Below, piece by piece: positions 17,631 to 24,814 of a stretch of 64,000 nucleotides of DNA (position 1 is the stretch's first letter; every line of letters starts with the position of its first letter). The DNA is from an uncultured Phascolarctobacterium sp. (GTDB taxonomy: Bacteria > Bacillota > Negativicutes > Acidaminococcales > Acidaminococcaceae). Location of the stretch: NCBI GenBank assembly GCA_900547415.1, contig URGS01000007.1:27952-91951 (forward strand), read 5' to 3'. The notes under the pieces are model-generated. The model saw only the letters and a list, made by a program, of their open reading frames with translations, had not been told where the DNA came from and did no database searches. Position numbers and translations under genes: made by a program.

Positions 17631-17667
17631 AAAAAAATAATCGCTTCTGACTAGAGAAGCGATTATT
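17631..17667 (-). terminator. Terminator of the 19.1-17.7 kb minus operon
   Basis: Perfect thirteen-base stem AATAATCGCTTCT (17636-17648) / AGAAGCGATTATT (17655-17667). The seven A residues at 17631-17637 give a U run on the minus transcript. Confidence 0.85.
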
Positions 17668-17704
17668 CTGTGAATTGCTATAGAATTATAAAAGGTGACT
17701 GGAG

Positions 17705-18199
17705 CTAGTTTAGTCGTTTTAGGATAGCCTTGGCCAAAGCAATGCCCACAATACTAGTTACTACCTGGGGTACGCTCATGCCAAAGAGCACTGTCTTGAC
17801 TAATACAGGGTGATGGATACCCATTATCTGCAATGCTAAATAGGCTGCTGTAACCATGACTGCAGCCTTGGCTGCAGGTGGTATTACGTAAACAAGACTG
17901 CGTTCTTGCAATCTACTGTAGAGCAGCAGAAAAAGCAGATTACCCACAGCTACCACAGGAATTAGAATTGGCAGGAGCAGTTGGCCCTGCATATAAGCTG
18001 TCAGCGGCAGCATACAGCACAACAGCATAGCTGCCCTGGTATTGCTTTTGTGATGGGTAACAACCAGCATCATATGGACAAGGCTGCCAATAATAAAGGT
18101 ACTAAGCAAGGCTGGCAATGGAAGTATAATACGGATGGACTGGAGCACAAGGGACAATGCGATCAGTAGTGCTCCGCGAACCATAATTTTATTATTCAT
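17705..18199 (-). CDS. Six-TM membrane protein, possibly ECF S-component-like
   Basis: 164 aa and very hydrophobic, with about six predicted membrane segments starting from MNNKIMVRGALLIALSLVLQ. Size and the Ala/Leu-rich first helix recall substrate-binding S components of ECF vitamin transporters, but I see no diagnostic substrate motif and no ECF ATPase genes nearby. Its start overlaps the stop of the upstream class IV aminotransferase-fold gene by one base, so the two are cotranscribed and may share a pathway. Substrate unknown. Confidence 0.6.
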   Translation of the reverse strand: MNNKIMVRGALLIALSLVLQSIRIILPLPALLSTFIIGSLVHMMLVVTHHKSNTRAAMLLCCMLPLTAYMQGQLLLPILIPVVAVGNLLFLLLYSRLQERSLVYVIPPAAKAAVMVTAAYLALQIMGIHHPVLVKTVLFGMSVPQVVTSIVGIALAKAILKRLN

Positions 18200-19074
18200 T
18201 ATTTTTCAGGGCATTCCTGTGCTACAAAGCCACGATATGCAGCTTGCAGACGTTTCACCAGTTGACCGGTTTTGCCCTCGTTGATGAAACCGCGGTCAAT
18301 TTTAGTAACAGGCATAAACTCGCAGCGGGGGCCGCACAGGAAAGCTTCCTCTGCCTGCAGAGCAAAGTCCTTGGTAAAGGAACGTTCCATAATCTGCAAA
18401 TCCATATCAGGAGCCAGACGCTCTTTCAGGAGACGACGGGTAATGTTTTTATGAATCATATTGTTTTCAGGGTGGGTCCAGAGAATACCGTCCTTGTAAA
18501 TAACAAAGCTGGATTCGGTGCTTTCAGTGATTTTATCCTCACGAACAAAAAGTGCATCAAAGGCGTTGCTGATGAAAGCTTTTTGACGAGCCATTACCTC
18601 AGGCATGCGGTTAAGGGAGTTCAAATCGCAGTGCTGCCAACGAATATCCTCTTCAGTAATTACGTTAACGCCCTTTTCACGCTTAGCATCCAGTGCTTCG
18701 CGGTCAGTAGGAACAGCAAACATGGTCAGGTGAGGAATGCTCATTTCAGGGAACGCCAGACCGTACATACCGCTGCCGCGAGTAATTTGGGTATAGATTT
18801 CACCATTTACCATACCAGTTGCTTCAATCAGTCTTTCGTGGAACTCGATCAGCTCTTCAATCATATATACGCCAGGAATTTTAGCCGCAATAACAGAATC
18901 AAAAAGGTTATTCATATGAGGAAGAAGTGCAAAGCAGCGTCCGTTGTATACGGGAACAATTTCAAATACACCGTCGCCAAAGTTGTGGCCTCTATCGTTT
19001 ACATCTACAAAAGCCTCAGCCTCAGGCATAATCTCGCCGTCAACCAGGACTAATCTTTCGTTATTTTCGTTCAT
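18199..19074 (-). CDS. Class IV aminotransferase-fold protein lacking the PLP lysine
   Basis: 291 aa protein of the D-alanine/branched-chain aminotransferase and aminodeoxychorismate lyase fold: VDVNDRGHNFGDGVFE at the N-terminus, then a substrate loop and a late ITRRLL segment. In active members a lysine precedes the S/T-L-N motif and carries PLP. Here the residues read CDLNSLNRMPE, so Asn152 (codon AAC) takes its place. The usual LxGITR loop is also altered to IHKNITR. The protein may therefore lack transaminase activity or use another residue. The start is the second of two close ATGs, seven bases from GGAGG. Cotranscribed with the downstream membrane protein. Confidence 0.8.
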   Translation of the reverse strand: MNENNERLVLVDGEIMPEAEAFVDVNDRGHNFGDGVFEIVPVYNGRCFALLPHMNNLFDSVIAAKIPGVYMIEELIEFHERLIEATGMVNGEIYTQITRGSGMYGLAFPEMSIPHLTMFAVPTDREALDAKREKGVNVITEEDIRWQHCDLNSLNRMPEVMARQKAFISNAFDALFVREDKITESTESSFVIYKDGILWTHPENNMIHKNITRRLLKERLAPDMDLQIMERSFTKDFALQAEEAFLCGPRCEFMPVTKIDRGFINEGKTGQLVKRLQAAYRGFVAQECPEK

Positions 19075-19144
19075 TTTCATTCCTCCGTAAATTATAAACT
19101 CATTCCAATACATAGGAATGGGGGATAAATAGATTTGTGAATTA

Positions 19145-19173
19145 TTTGCAAAGGGGATTTTTTCCTTTGCAAA
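19145..19173. promoter_or_regulatory. Inverted repeat, candidate operator
   Basis: Perfect ten-base inverted repeat TTTGCAAAGG (19145-19154) / CCTTTGCAAA (19164-19173) with a nine-base spacer. It ends seven bases before a perfect TATAAT (19180-19185) reading toward the antiporter gene, and lies upstream of the divergent aminotransferase-fold gene. The position suits a repressor site, or a hairpin at the start of the minus transcript. Confidence 0.45.
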
Positions 19174-19234
19174 ATATTGTATAATATACTCACGGAAATT
19201 ATTATACAACATTTTTCCGGTTTTGTCTTTACTG

Positions 19235-19259
19235 AGCCGCAGCTCATTCTGCGGCTTTT
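19235..19259 (+). terminator. Terminator-like hairpin in the antiporter leader
   Basis: Perfect stem AGCCGCAG (19235-19242) / CTGCGGCT (19249-19256) then TTTTA. It lies between the candidate -10 at 19180 and the start codon at 19287, with no gene in between. It could act as an attenuator. Confidence 0.55.
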
Positions 19260-19286
19260 ACTTTTTACTATTTTTAGGAGGGGACC

Positions 19287-21605
19287 ATGACTCATTTACC
19301 AACAATTATCAGCGACCTATCCATGATACTTTTGGTTGCAGGTATCACAACCATTTTGTTTAAAAAGCTGCATCAGCCGCTGGTTTTAGGCTATATTATT
19401 GCAGGCTTTATTACAGGACCTAATTTTCATCTTTTTCCTACAGTTGTAGATTCAACTAATATTTCTACATGGTCAGAAATTGGTGTAATCTTCCTTATGT
19501 TTGCCCTAGGTCTGGAATTCAGCTTTTATAAGCTTAAAAGTGTTGGCAGTACAGCCTTTATTGCTACAGCTATTGCTGTTGGCGGTATGATAGTTGTTGG
19601 CTACACCTGTGGTACGCTATTAGGTTGGAGTCATATGAACAGCTTGTTTTTGGGTGGTATGCTGTCCATGTCATCAACGGCAATTATTATTAAGGCCTTT
19701 GACGATATGAAGCTTAAGGGTGAACGCTTTGCAGAAATGGTTCTTGGCGTACTGATAATTGAGGATATCGCTGGTATCGTTATGCTGGTTATGCTTTCCA
19801 CTCTTGGTGCGGCGACTTCAGGTGTTTCTACAGGTGCAATTTTCGCAGGCGTAGGCAAGCTGGTATTCTGCCTTGTATTGTGGTTTGTTTTGGGCATGTA
19901 CCTTATTCCGACCTTTTTTAAGAGAACAAGAGATATTATGAACGAGGAAACCATGCTTGTTTCTTCCATTGGTTTATGCTTGGGCATGGTAGTGTTGGCA
20001 GCACATATGGGCTTTTCCTCAGCTTTGGGTGCATTTATTATGGGCTCTCTTATTGCGGAGGCTCCTAACGCAGAGGAAATTGAGCACCTTGTAAAGCCTG
20101 TTAAGGATTTGTTTGGAGCGGTGTTCTTTGTGTCCGTTGGTATGCTGGTTAACCCGGAGATGCTGATGGAGTACGCAGGGCCTGTGTGTATTCTTATTGT
20201 AGTAACTATTGTCGGTCAGATAACAATGGCGACAATTGGCATGCTGGCAGCTGGCCAAAACCTTCATACAGCAATGCGTTGCGGCTTCAGCTTGTGCCAG
20301 ATTGGCGAATTTTCCTTTATTATTGCTTCTTTAGGTACAAGCCTAAAGGTTACCAGTGACTTTTTATATCCTATAATTGTAGCAGTGTCTGTAATAACTA
20401 CTTTTACGACACCATTTTGTATGATGTCCTCCGAGAAAGCTTACCAAATAGTAGTGAAGCTGCTGCCTAAAAAAGTTTTATACTGGTTGGATCGTTATAC
20501 AGATAAAAATAGCGATAGCAAGGATGAAAGCGATTGGAAGAAGCTGCTTAATATTTATATTACACGTATGGGTATTTATTTTACCCTGCTGGCAGCTATT
20601 TCCATGGGGGCTAAGTCATATTTGCTACCCTATTTAGAGGAAACTCTGAACCATAGCTATGGCAGCTACATTGCTGGTGGTCTTACCTTATTGGTTATGT
20701 CACCTATTTTGCGTGCTGTACTCATAAATAGAGCCGGCAATGCTGATCTATTCAGTATATTGTGGTTCAAACGTCGTTCCAACCACTTACCGCTGTTATT
20801 CCTGATTTTGGGTAAGCTAGCGTTGGCGTCCTTCTTCCTTCACGTAGTCTTCTCTGAGATTATGGGACTGCACAGCATTGGATCTTTGGTAGCAATTATT
20901 AGTGCCTGCTACTTTATTTCCTCTAGTGACTGGTTAATGGGTGAATATTTACGTATCGAGTCACGCTTTTTGGTAAACCTTAATGAAAAGCATATGCGTA
21001 AGCATCACCAGGCTCTTGGTGGTGACGCTAAAAGTAAAATAAGCTGGTTTGATGAGGATTTGCAGCTGGCACGCTATGAAGTTGCAGATGATTCACCATT
21101 AATCGGCAAAAATATGATTCAGTTGGCTTTCCGCCAAAACTTTGGCTGTAATGTTTTGCAAATAACAACCCAAAACGGCAGTATTGATATGCCTGGAGGC
21201 AAGCAGGTTGTAGAAAAGGTCTCCTGTCTGTTGGTTATTGGCACTAGATCACAGCTCAATGCTTTGGACGCAGGTGTTGAACATTACAAATACGGTCTGC
21301 GTTTGGAGCAAAAAGCAGTCAGCCTGCGTCAGTTTATGCTGGAGCAGGGCAATGCTGACAAAAATGAGGCAGACAACTTCCTTTCCTGTGCAATCACTAT
21401 TGATAAACATTCTGCAATTTTGGGCAAAACTATTAAGGCTGCAGATTTGCGTACTAAATGGCATTGCCTTGTTATCGGCCTGGAAAGAGGGGACTACACC
21501 TTTACTAATCCCAACGTGTCATTGGTCTTTGAAGAGGGGGATTTGCTCTGGGTACTGGGCAAGCAGGAAATGATCAACATTTTGATTAGAGAAGAGATTC
21601 TGTAA
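19287..21605 (+). CDS. CPA2-family cation:proton antiporter with TrkA-C domains
   Basis: 772 aa. Residues about 1-400 form the Na+/H+ exchanger-like (KefB/CPA2) membrane domain, opening with a hydrophobic helix and containing LGYIIAGFITGP, MFALGLEFS and LGAFIMGSLIAEA. More hydrophobic segments follow to about 560. The cytoplasmic end has two TrkA-C/RCK-C type regions (near 590-680 and 690-772, the latter with GKTIKAADLRTKWHCLVIG). No Rossmann TrkA-N domain is seen, unlike KefB/KefC. It likely exchanges K+ or Na+ for protons at the inner membrane. The ATG follows AGGAGGGG. The leader has an inverted repeat and a terminator-like hairpin, so expression may be regulated. Confidence 0.88.
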   Translation: MTHLPTIISDLSMILLVAGITTILFKKLHQPLVLGYIIAGFITGPNFHLFPTVVDSTNISTWSEIGVIFLMFALGLEFSFYKLKSVGSTAFIATAIAVGGMIVVGYTCGTLLGWSHMNSLFLGGMLSMSSTAIIIKAFDDMKLKGERFAEMVLGVLIIEDIAGIVMLVMLSTLGAATSGVSTGAIFAGVGKLVFCLVLWFVLGMYLIPTFFKRTRDIMNEETMLVSSIGLCLGMVVLAAHMGFSSALGAFIMGSLIAEAPNAEEIEHLVKPVKDLFGAVFFVSVGMLVNPEMLMEYAGPVCILIVVTIVGQITMATIGMLAAGQNLHTAMRCGFSLCQIGEFSFIIASLGTSLKVTSDFLYPIIVAVSVITTFTTPFCMMSSEKAYQIVVKLLPKKVLYWLDRYTDKNSDSKDESDWKKLLNIYITRMGIYFTLLAAISMGAKSYLLPYLEETLNHSYGSYIAGGLTLLVMSPILRAVLINRAGNADLFSILWFKRRSNHLPLLFLILGKLALASFFLHVVFSEIMGLHSIGSLVAIISACYFISSSDWLMGEYLRIESRFLVNLNEKHMRKHHQALGGDAKSKISWFDEDLQLARYEVADDSPLIGKNMIQLAFRQNFGCNVLQITTQNGSIDMPGGKQVVEKVSCLLVIGTRSQLNALDAGVEHYKYGLRLEQKAVSLRQFMLEQGNADKNEADNFLSCAITIDKHSAILGKTIKAADLRTKWHCLVIGLERGDYTFTNPNVSLVFEEGDLLWVLGKQEMINILIREEIL

Positions 21606-21628
21606 TACAATTTTATATTCCTAAATAG

Positions 21629-21666
21629 AAACAGCTTAGGTAACATGACGTTATCTAAGCTGTTTT
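21629..21666 (+). terminator. Intrinsic terminator of the antiporter gene
   Basis: Perfect eleven-base stem AAACAGCTTAG (21629-21639) / CTAAGCTGTTT (21655-21665), extended by GTAAC/GTTAT, ending in TTTT. Confidence 0.87.
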
Positions 21667-21692
21667 GTGCGTTGTGGTGGGGAGAAGCTACT

Positions 21693-22010
21693 TTATTGAT
21701 TTATAAGTACACTAAGATAATGACTTTTGCTATAGAGAACTCTATCGATAAAAATAGTATTATTAGCATAGCGATAGAATATAAGGTAGTTTTTTACAAC
21801 AAAAAAACGGTAATCGCTGACTATATTAGCTATAGAATTTATGGAAGCCCCCATAAGAGAATTGTTTTTTAGTAAATCCACTGTTTTGGTTATTTCTGTC
21901 AGCAGATTATATGCTGCTAAAGGACTGCTTAATTCATAGGTAATATAGTCACCTATGTCGTCTAAATCCTGCAGTGCCTCTGGAGAATAGAAAATATTAT
22001 TTACTACCAT
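21693..22010 (-). CDS. RelE/ParE-family toxin
   Basis: 105 aa toxin of the RelE/ParE superfamily: YSPEALQDLDDIGDYI near the N-terminus and a C-terminal YRFFVVKNYLIFYRY strand pair followed by IDRVLY. ParE members poison gyrase and RelE members cut mRNA on the ribosome; the sequence looks more ParE-like, but this is not certain. It overlaps the upstream antitoxin gene by 14 bases. AT-rich compared with neighbours, in keeping with horizontal gain. Confidence 0.88.
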   Translation of the reverse strand: MVVNNIFYSPEALQDLDDIGDYITYELSSPLAAYNLLTEITKTVDLLKNNSLMGASINSIANIVSDYRFFVVKNYLIFYRYANNTIFIDRVLYSKSHYLSVLINQ

Positions 22011-22260
22011 TAAAACGCTCCTGAATATGTTTTTTTACATCATCAGCAGCAAGCCAACCCTTTTCCTCGCCAGATTTTTTTCCTGCTGCAAGCTCATTAG
22101 CTAATCGGATAGTTGCTTTGGCTTTTTCATAATCAAGAATATCTACAATAGCGTATTTTCCTCTGCCGTTCTTAGTCAAAAAAACAGGAGAACCAGCACT
22201 AACGTCCTTTAGTACTTCGTTATATTTGCGTAAATCAGAAATTGGTTTTATATTTGGCAT
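21997..22260 (-). CDS. Phd/YefM-family antitoxin
   Basis: 87 aa antitoxin: the N-terminal Phd/YefM DNA-binding fold is visible in IKPISDLRKYNEVLKDV and the GSPVFLTKNGRGKYAIVD strand. A polar C-terminal tail would bind the toxin. First gene of the two-gene module, translated from a good ribosome site (GGAGGCGAT). It probably represses its own promoter. Confidence 0.9.
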   Translation of the reverse strand: MPNIKPISDLRKYNEVLKDVSAGSPVFLTKNGRGKYAIVDILDYEKAKATIRLANELAAGKKSGEEKGWLAADDVKKHIQERFNGSK

Positions 22261-22284
22261 AAAATCGCCTCCTTAGCTATTTAT

Positions 22285-22313
22285 ATTGTACTAAATGGTG
22301 GTGATGAATTCAA
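22285..22313 (-). promoter_or_regulatory. Promoter of the toxin-antitoxin operon
   Basis: On the minus strand TTGAAT (22313-22308), 17-base spacer, TACAAT (22290-22285), 25 bases before the antitoxin ATG. Confidence 0.7.
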
Positions 22314-22373
22314 TGATAAATATTACTTAAAATTTTACAGCAAATTAAGCTAAAGAGGCAGGCTAATTATATA

Positions 22374-23558
22374 TTAAAAATATTCGTTAATCCAATTTCT
22401 TTGCTTGGGGAAAAGCTTGTCTAAAAGAGCAAGCTTCTTGGGATTGGTGCAGCGGATTAGTCCTGCTTCCAACAACTCTGTGGCTGTTAGAGCACCAAAG
22501 TACATTTGGGTGAAGGCACCCATGTTCATTGTTACTTCTTCTTCGTCAGCAGTTGTGACAACCTCCATTGTACCGGGAGCAGTTTTGAGCTTGAGCAGGT
22601 GGTTGTTGTATTTGATGACATTGTCAGTCAGGAGTAAAACAATAGTATCTTGGGGCATATCCTCAGGTACTGCTGCTTCTGTCAGTGCTTTGCGGGCATC
22701 AAGGCAGCGTGACATCATAAAGGGCTCGTAGCTGCCACTGTAGGCCTGGTCCTTGAAATTAAGGTAGGTAGTATCCCACTCAGGAGCCAGCCATTTTATG
22801 GTGGGAGCTTCGCTCTTGTGTTGAGCTGCGTAGTGAAGCAGTCTGTTTTTGGCAGCTGCATTTTTGGTCAGCAGTTCGAAAATATTAAAGCAGCCGTCCT
22901 TTATGGTGTAGAGCATATAGCCAACAGTAGTATTGTTTTCGTAAACAAGTACGCAGTTGGTATTTTCCAGTCCGCACACTGTCAGCAGCTTTTGCCATTG
23001 GAAGGTTGTACGGACAGGTACGCCGTTCCAATCAGCGGTAATCTCAGCATATAGGGGAGCAAGCAGCTCTTCTTTAAGAGGTTCACGCTCGCATTGCAGC
23101 TCCTGGCTTATAGGAGGTAAGCTTAATTTGTCTGCAGGCAGCTCATAGCTGTGGTCAAAGTAGCAGTGGCTGAATTCATAGGGGAGATAAATACCAGCAT
23201 TAATAGGCTTTAGATTGACAAAGGTAAAGCCCTGAGCTCTTAAAACTTCAAAAGCAGTTTCCAAAAGAGGACGGAAGAGATGCTGGCCTCTGGCTTCCGG
23301 TGCAGTTGCTACGCCAACGATATAGGGAATGAGTCTTTCTTGGTTACGCAGTCGCAGCATATAGGGATTAATATGTAACATACAACGGAGCTTTTCCCAG
23401 TTATTTATTTCTTCAAAGCCGCCGATGACCATATTGTTTTTTCCACAATATTCGTCGAAATAGTATTGAAAAAATGGTTCGTCCTTTTTTTCAAAGCAAT
23501 AGTCCCACAAATCGCGGACCTGATTCATGCGTCCTTCGTTGACAACACGAAAAATCAT
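22374..23558 (-). CDS. Eis-like GNAT N-acetyltransferase
   Basis: 394 aa, the length of the Eis group: an N-terminal GNAT domain with the acetyl-CoA loop VGVATAPEARGQHLFRPLL, a second GNAT-like region, and a C-terminal SCP2-like domain. Eis enzymes acetylate amines such as aminoglycosides or lysines, but the natural substrate here cannot be read from sequence. The ATG follows CGGAGGTG. A perfect palindrome separates it from the upstream DUF2156 gene, which also carries a GNAT-like fold. Confidence 0.82.
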   Translation of the reverse strand: MIFRVVNEGRMNQVRDLWDYCFEKKDEPFFQYYFDEYCGKNNMVIGGFEEINNWEKLRCMLHINPYMLRLRNQERLIPYIVGVATAPEARGQHLFRPLLETAFEVLRAQGFTFVNLKPINAGIYLPYEFSHCYFDHSYELPADKLSLPPISQELQCEREPLKEELLAPLYAEITADWNGVPVRTTFQWQKLLTVCGLENTNCVLVYENNTTVGYMLYTIKDGCFNIFELLTKNAAAKNRLLHYAAQHKSEAPTIKWLAPEWDTTYLNFKDQAYSGSYEPFMMSRCLDARKALTEAAVPEDMPQDTIVLLLTDNVIKYNNHLLKLKTAPGTMEVVTTADEEEVTMNMGAFTQMYFGALTATELLEAGLIRCTNPKKLALLDKLFPKQRNWINEYF

Positions 23559-23583
23559 AAGGCACCTCCGTGGTGATACAAAG

Positions 23584-23609
23584 GAACCTTCTGCAGCTGC
23601 AGAAGGTTC
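23584..23609 (-). terminator. 26-bp perfect palindrome, probable terminator
   Basis: GAACCTTCTGCAG followed at once by its reverse complement, with no spacer, between the stop of the DUF2156 gene and the Eis-like start. On the minus strand CCTTT follows. The plus-strand continuation is more T-rich (TCTTTTCG). Confidence 0.6.
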
Positions 23610-23628
23610 TTTTCGTTTTAAATAAATT

Positions 23629-24513
23629 TTATTTGAAGTACAGATTGTACTTTTTAATCATCATTTCAGGCTTAAGAGCTTCTTTAGCCTGACGTAGTCC
23701 AGGATCACCCATGTCTTCTTCGCGGTTGATGTATTTGACATCAGTCCAGGCGTGAGCGGCGAACTCTTTCATAACGGCTGTGTATAGGCCGCGTACACTA
23801 GGGTCAGCCTTCTCTACATGGAGCACAGCAGTATCTTCATTGATTTTTTTACCAAAGCTGAAAGCCTGGATTTTTCCATCAAAACGGATAGCACCGCCAC
23901 GCAGCTCCAAAGCATCAAAGTTTAAGAATGCTTGTTGAATAGCATACTTTTCGCAGATAAGAGAAGGGTCCTCGGCAGAACGGTCGTCACACCATTTTTC
24001 GCCAAAGCTTAAGCATTCGCGAATGTTTTCATTATTGATGGGCTCGTAAGTATAGTCAGGGTGATTTTTTACGAAAGCATTGAAATGATTCTTTTGACCG
24101 TGGAGCTTGCGGCCGGATAGGGTAGCCAGCTTTTCCTGCAGATAAACATAGTCCCAGTTATCACGGTCTTCTTCAAATTCAAGATTATCAAAAACTTTTT
24201 CAAAGCGTTCCTTGGTGAAGTCATAGATACCGTGCATTTCAAAGGGCTGTCCATTATGCTCCTCACGCAGGTCAGCAATAAGTTTAGGCAGGTCTTCATC
24301 TCGACCTCCTAAGGGCTGCAGATAGAAATCTACATTGTTGCGTTTTACTCGCAAAATTAGAAAATCGTAGGCTATGCACCAGTAAATGTGGTAACAGTCA
24401 CGCCAGACAAAATTATTGGAAAAGGCACATTCACTGCCGCGTTGGTGTTCTTTAGCAGTGTAGCACTCAAATAAGGGCTTAACATCAATGGTTACGGGCT
24501 TGAATTCTAAAAT
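23629..24513 (-). CDS. DUF2156 protein (phosphatidylglycerol lysyltransferase-like domain)
   Basis: 294 aa DUF2156 protein with a GNAT-like fold, related to the C-terminal domain of MprF-type aminoacyl-phosphatidylglycerol synthases but without the membrane flippase part. Visible segments are the N-terminal LEFKPVTIDVKPLFECY, CAFSNNFVWRD, a QKNHFNAFVKNHPDYTY basic patch and YINREEDMGDPGLRQAK near the end. Function unknown. AAGGAGG (24522-24528) is eight bases before an ATT codon (24513-24511), exactly where I would expect homologues to begin. An upstream TTG at 24555 has no ribosome site, so an AUU start is likely. A candidate extended -10 lies upstream. Confidence 0.8.
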   Translation of the reverse strand: MLEFKPVTIDVKPLFECYTAKEHQRGSECAFSNNFVWRDCYHIYWCIAYDFLILRVKRNNVDFYLQPLGGRDEDLPKLIADLREEHNGQPFEMHGIYDFTKERFEKVFDNLEFEEDRDNWDYVYLQEKLATLSGRKLHGQKNHFNAFVKNHPDYTYEPINNENIRECLSFGEKWCDDRSAEDPSLICEKYAIQQAFLNFDALELRGGAIRFDGKIQAFSFGKKINEDTAVLHVEKADPSVRGLYTAVMKEFAAHAWTDVKYINREEDMGDPGLRQAKEALKPEMMIKKYNLYFK

Positions 24514-24560
24514 ATGTAAAACCTCCTTGGCTTTATAAGCAATTTTAACTAACAATGGAT

Positions 24561-24569
24561 ATTATACCA
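24561..24569 (-). promoter_or_regulatory. Extended -10 promoter of the DUF2156 gene
   Basis: On the minus strand TGGTATAAT, a TGn extended -10 with a perfect TATAAT (24566-24561) and no clear -35, about 50 bases before the proposed AUU start. Confidence 0.45.
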
Positions 24570-24658
24570 TAAAGAAGCTGGATATATGCGTTCTTTCTCA
24601 TATGTTTACAAGAAAATCACAAAAATAGTGGAATGATGCAGATTATTATTATAATCGA

Positions 24659-24686
24659 AATCAAAAAAACTAATGTTTTTTTGATT
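24659..24686. repeat. AT-rich perfect inverted repeat between divergent promoters
   Basis: Twelve-base arms AATCAAAAAAAC (24659-24670) and GTTTTTTTGATT (24675-24686) around a TAAT loop. It lies upstream of the purL promoter and of the divergent DUF2156 promoter. It could be a regulator site or a DNA structural element; not an obvious PurR box. Confidence 0.5.
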
Positions 24687-24732
24687 ATTGGCAGTAATGT
24701 TCTCTTTTTTCACAATATTGCGTGTAATGTAG

Positions 24733-24761
24733 TTGGATATAGCCACAAAATGTGATAAAAT
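24733..24761 (+). promoter_or_regulatory. Promoter of purL
   Basis: TTGGAT (24733-24738), 17-base spacer, TAAAAT (24756-24761), 54 bases before the purL ATG. Confidence 0.65.
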
Positions 24762-24814
24762 GGATAAGGAGTATTGTGTCATTTTTTCTCATAATATAAC
24801 AGGAGGCTGCACTT

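Noticed and set aside
21693..22260. Defence island or mobile element around the toxin-antitoxin pair
   Set aside because: Only the two-gene module is present; neighbours are ordinary chromosomal genes, with no integrase, transposase or flanking repeats.
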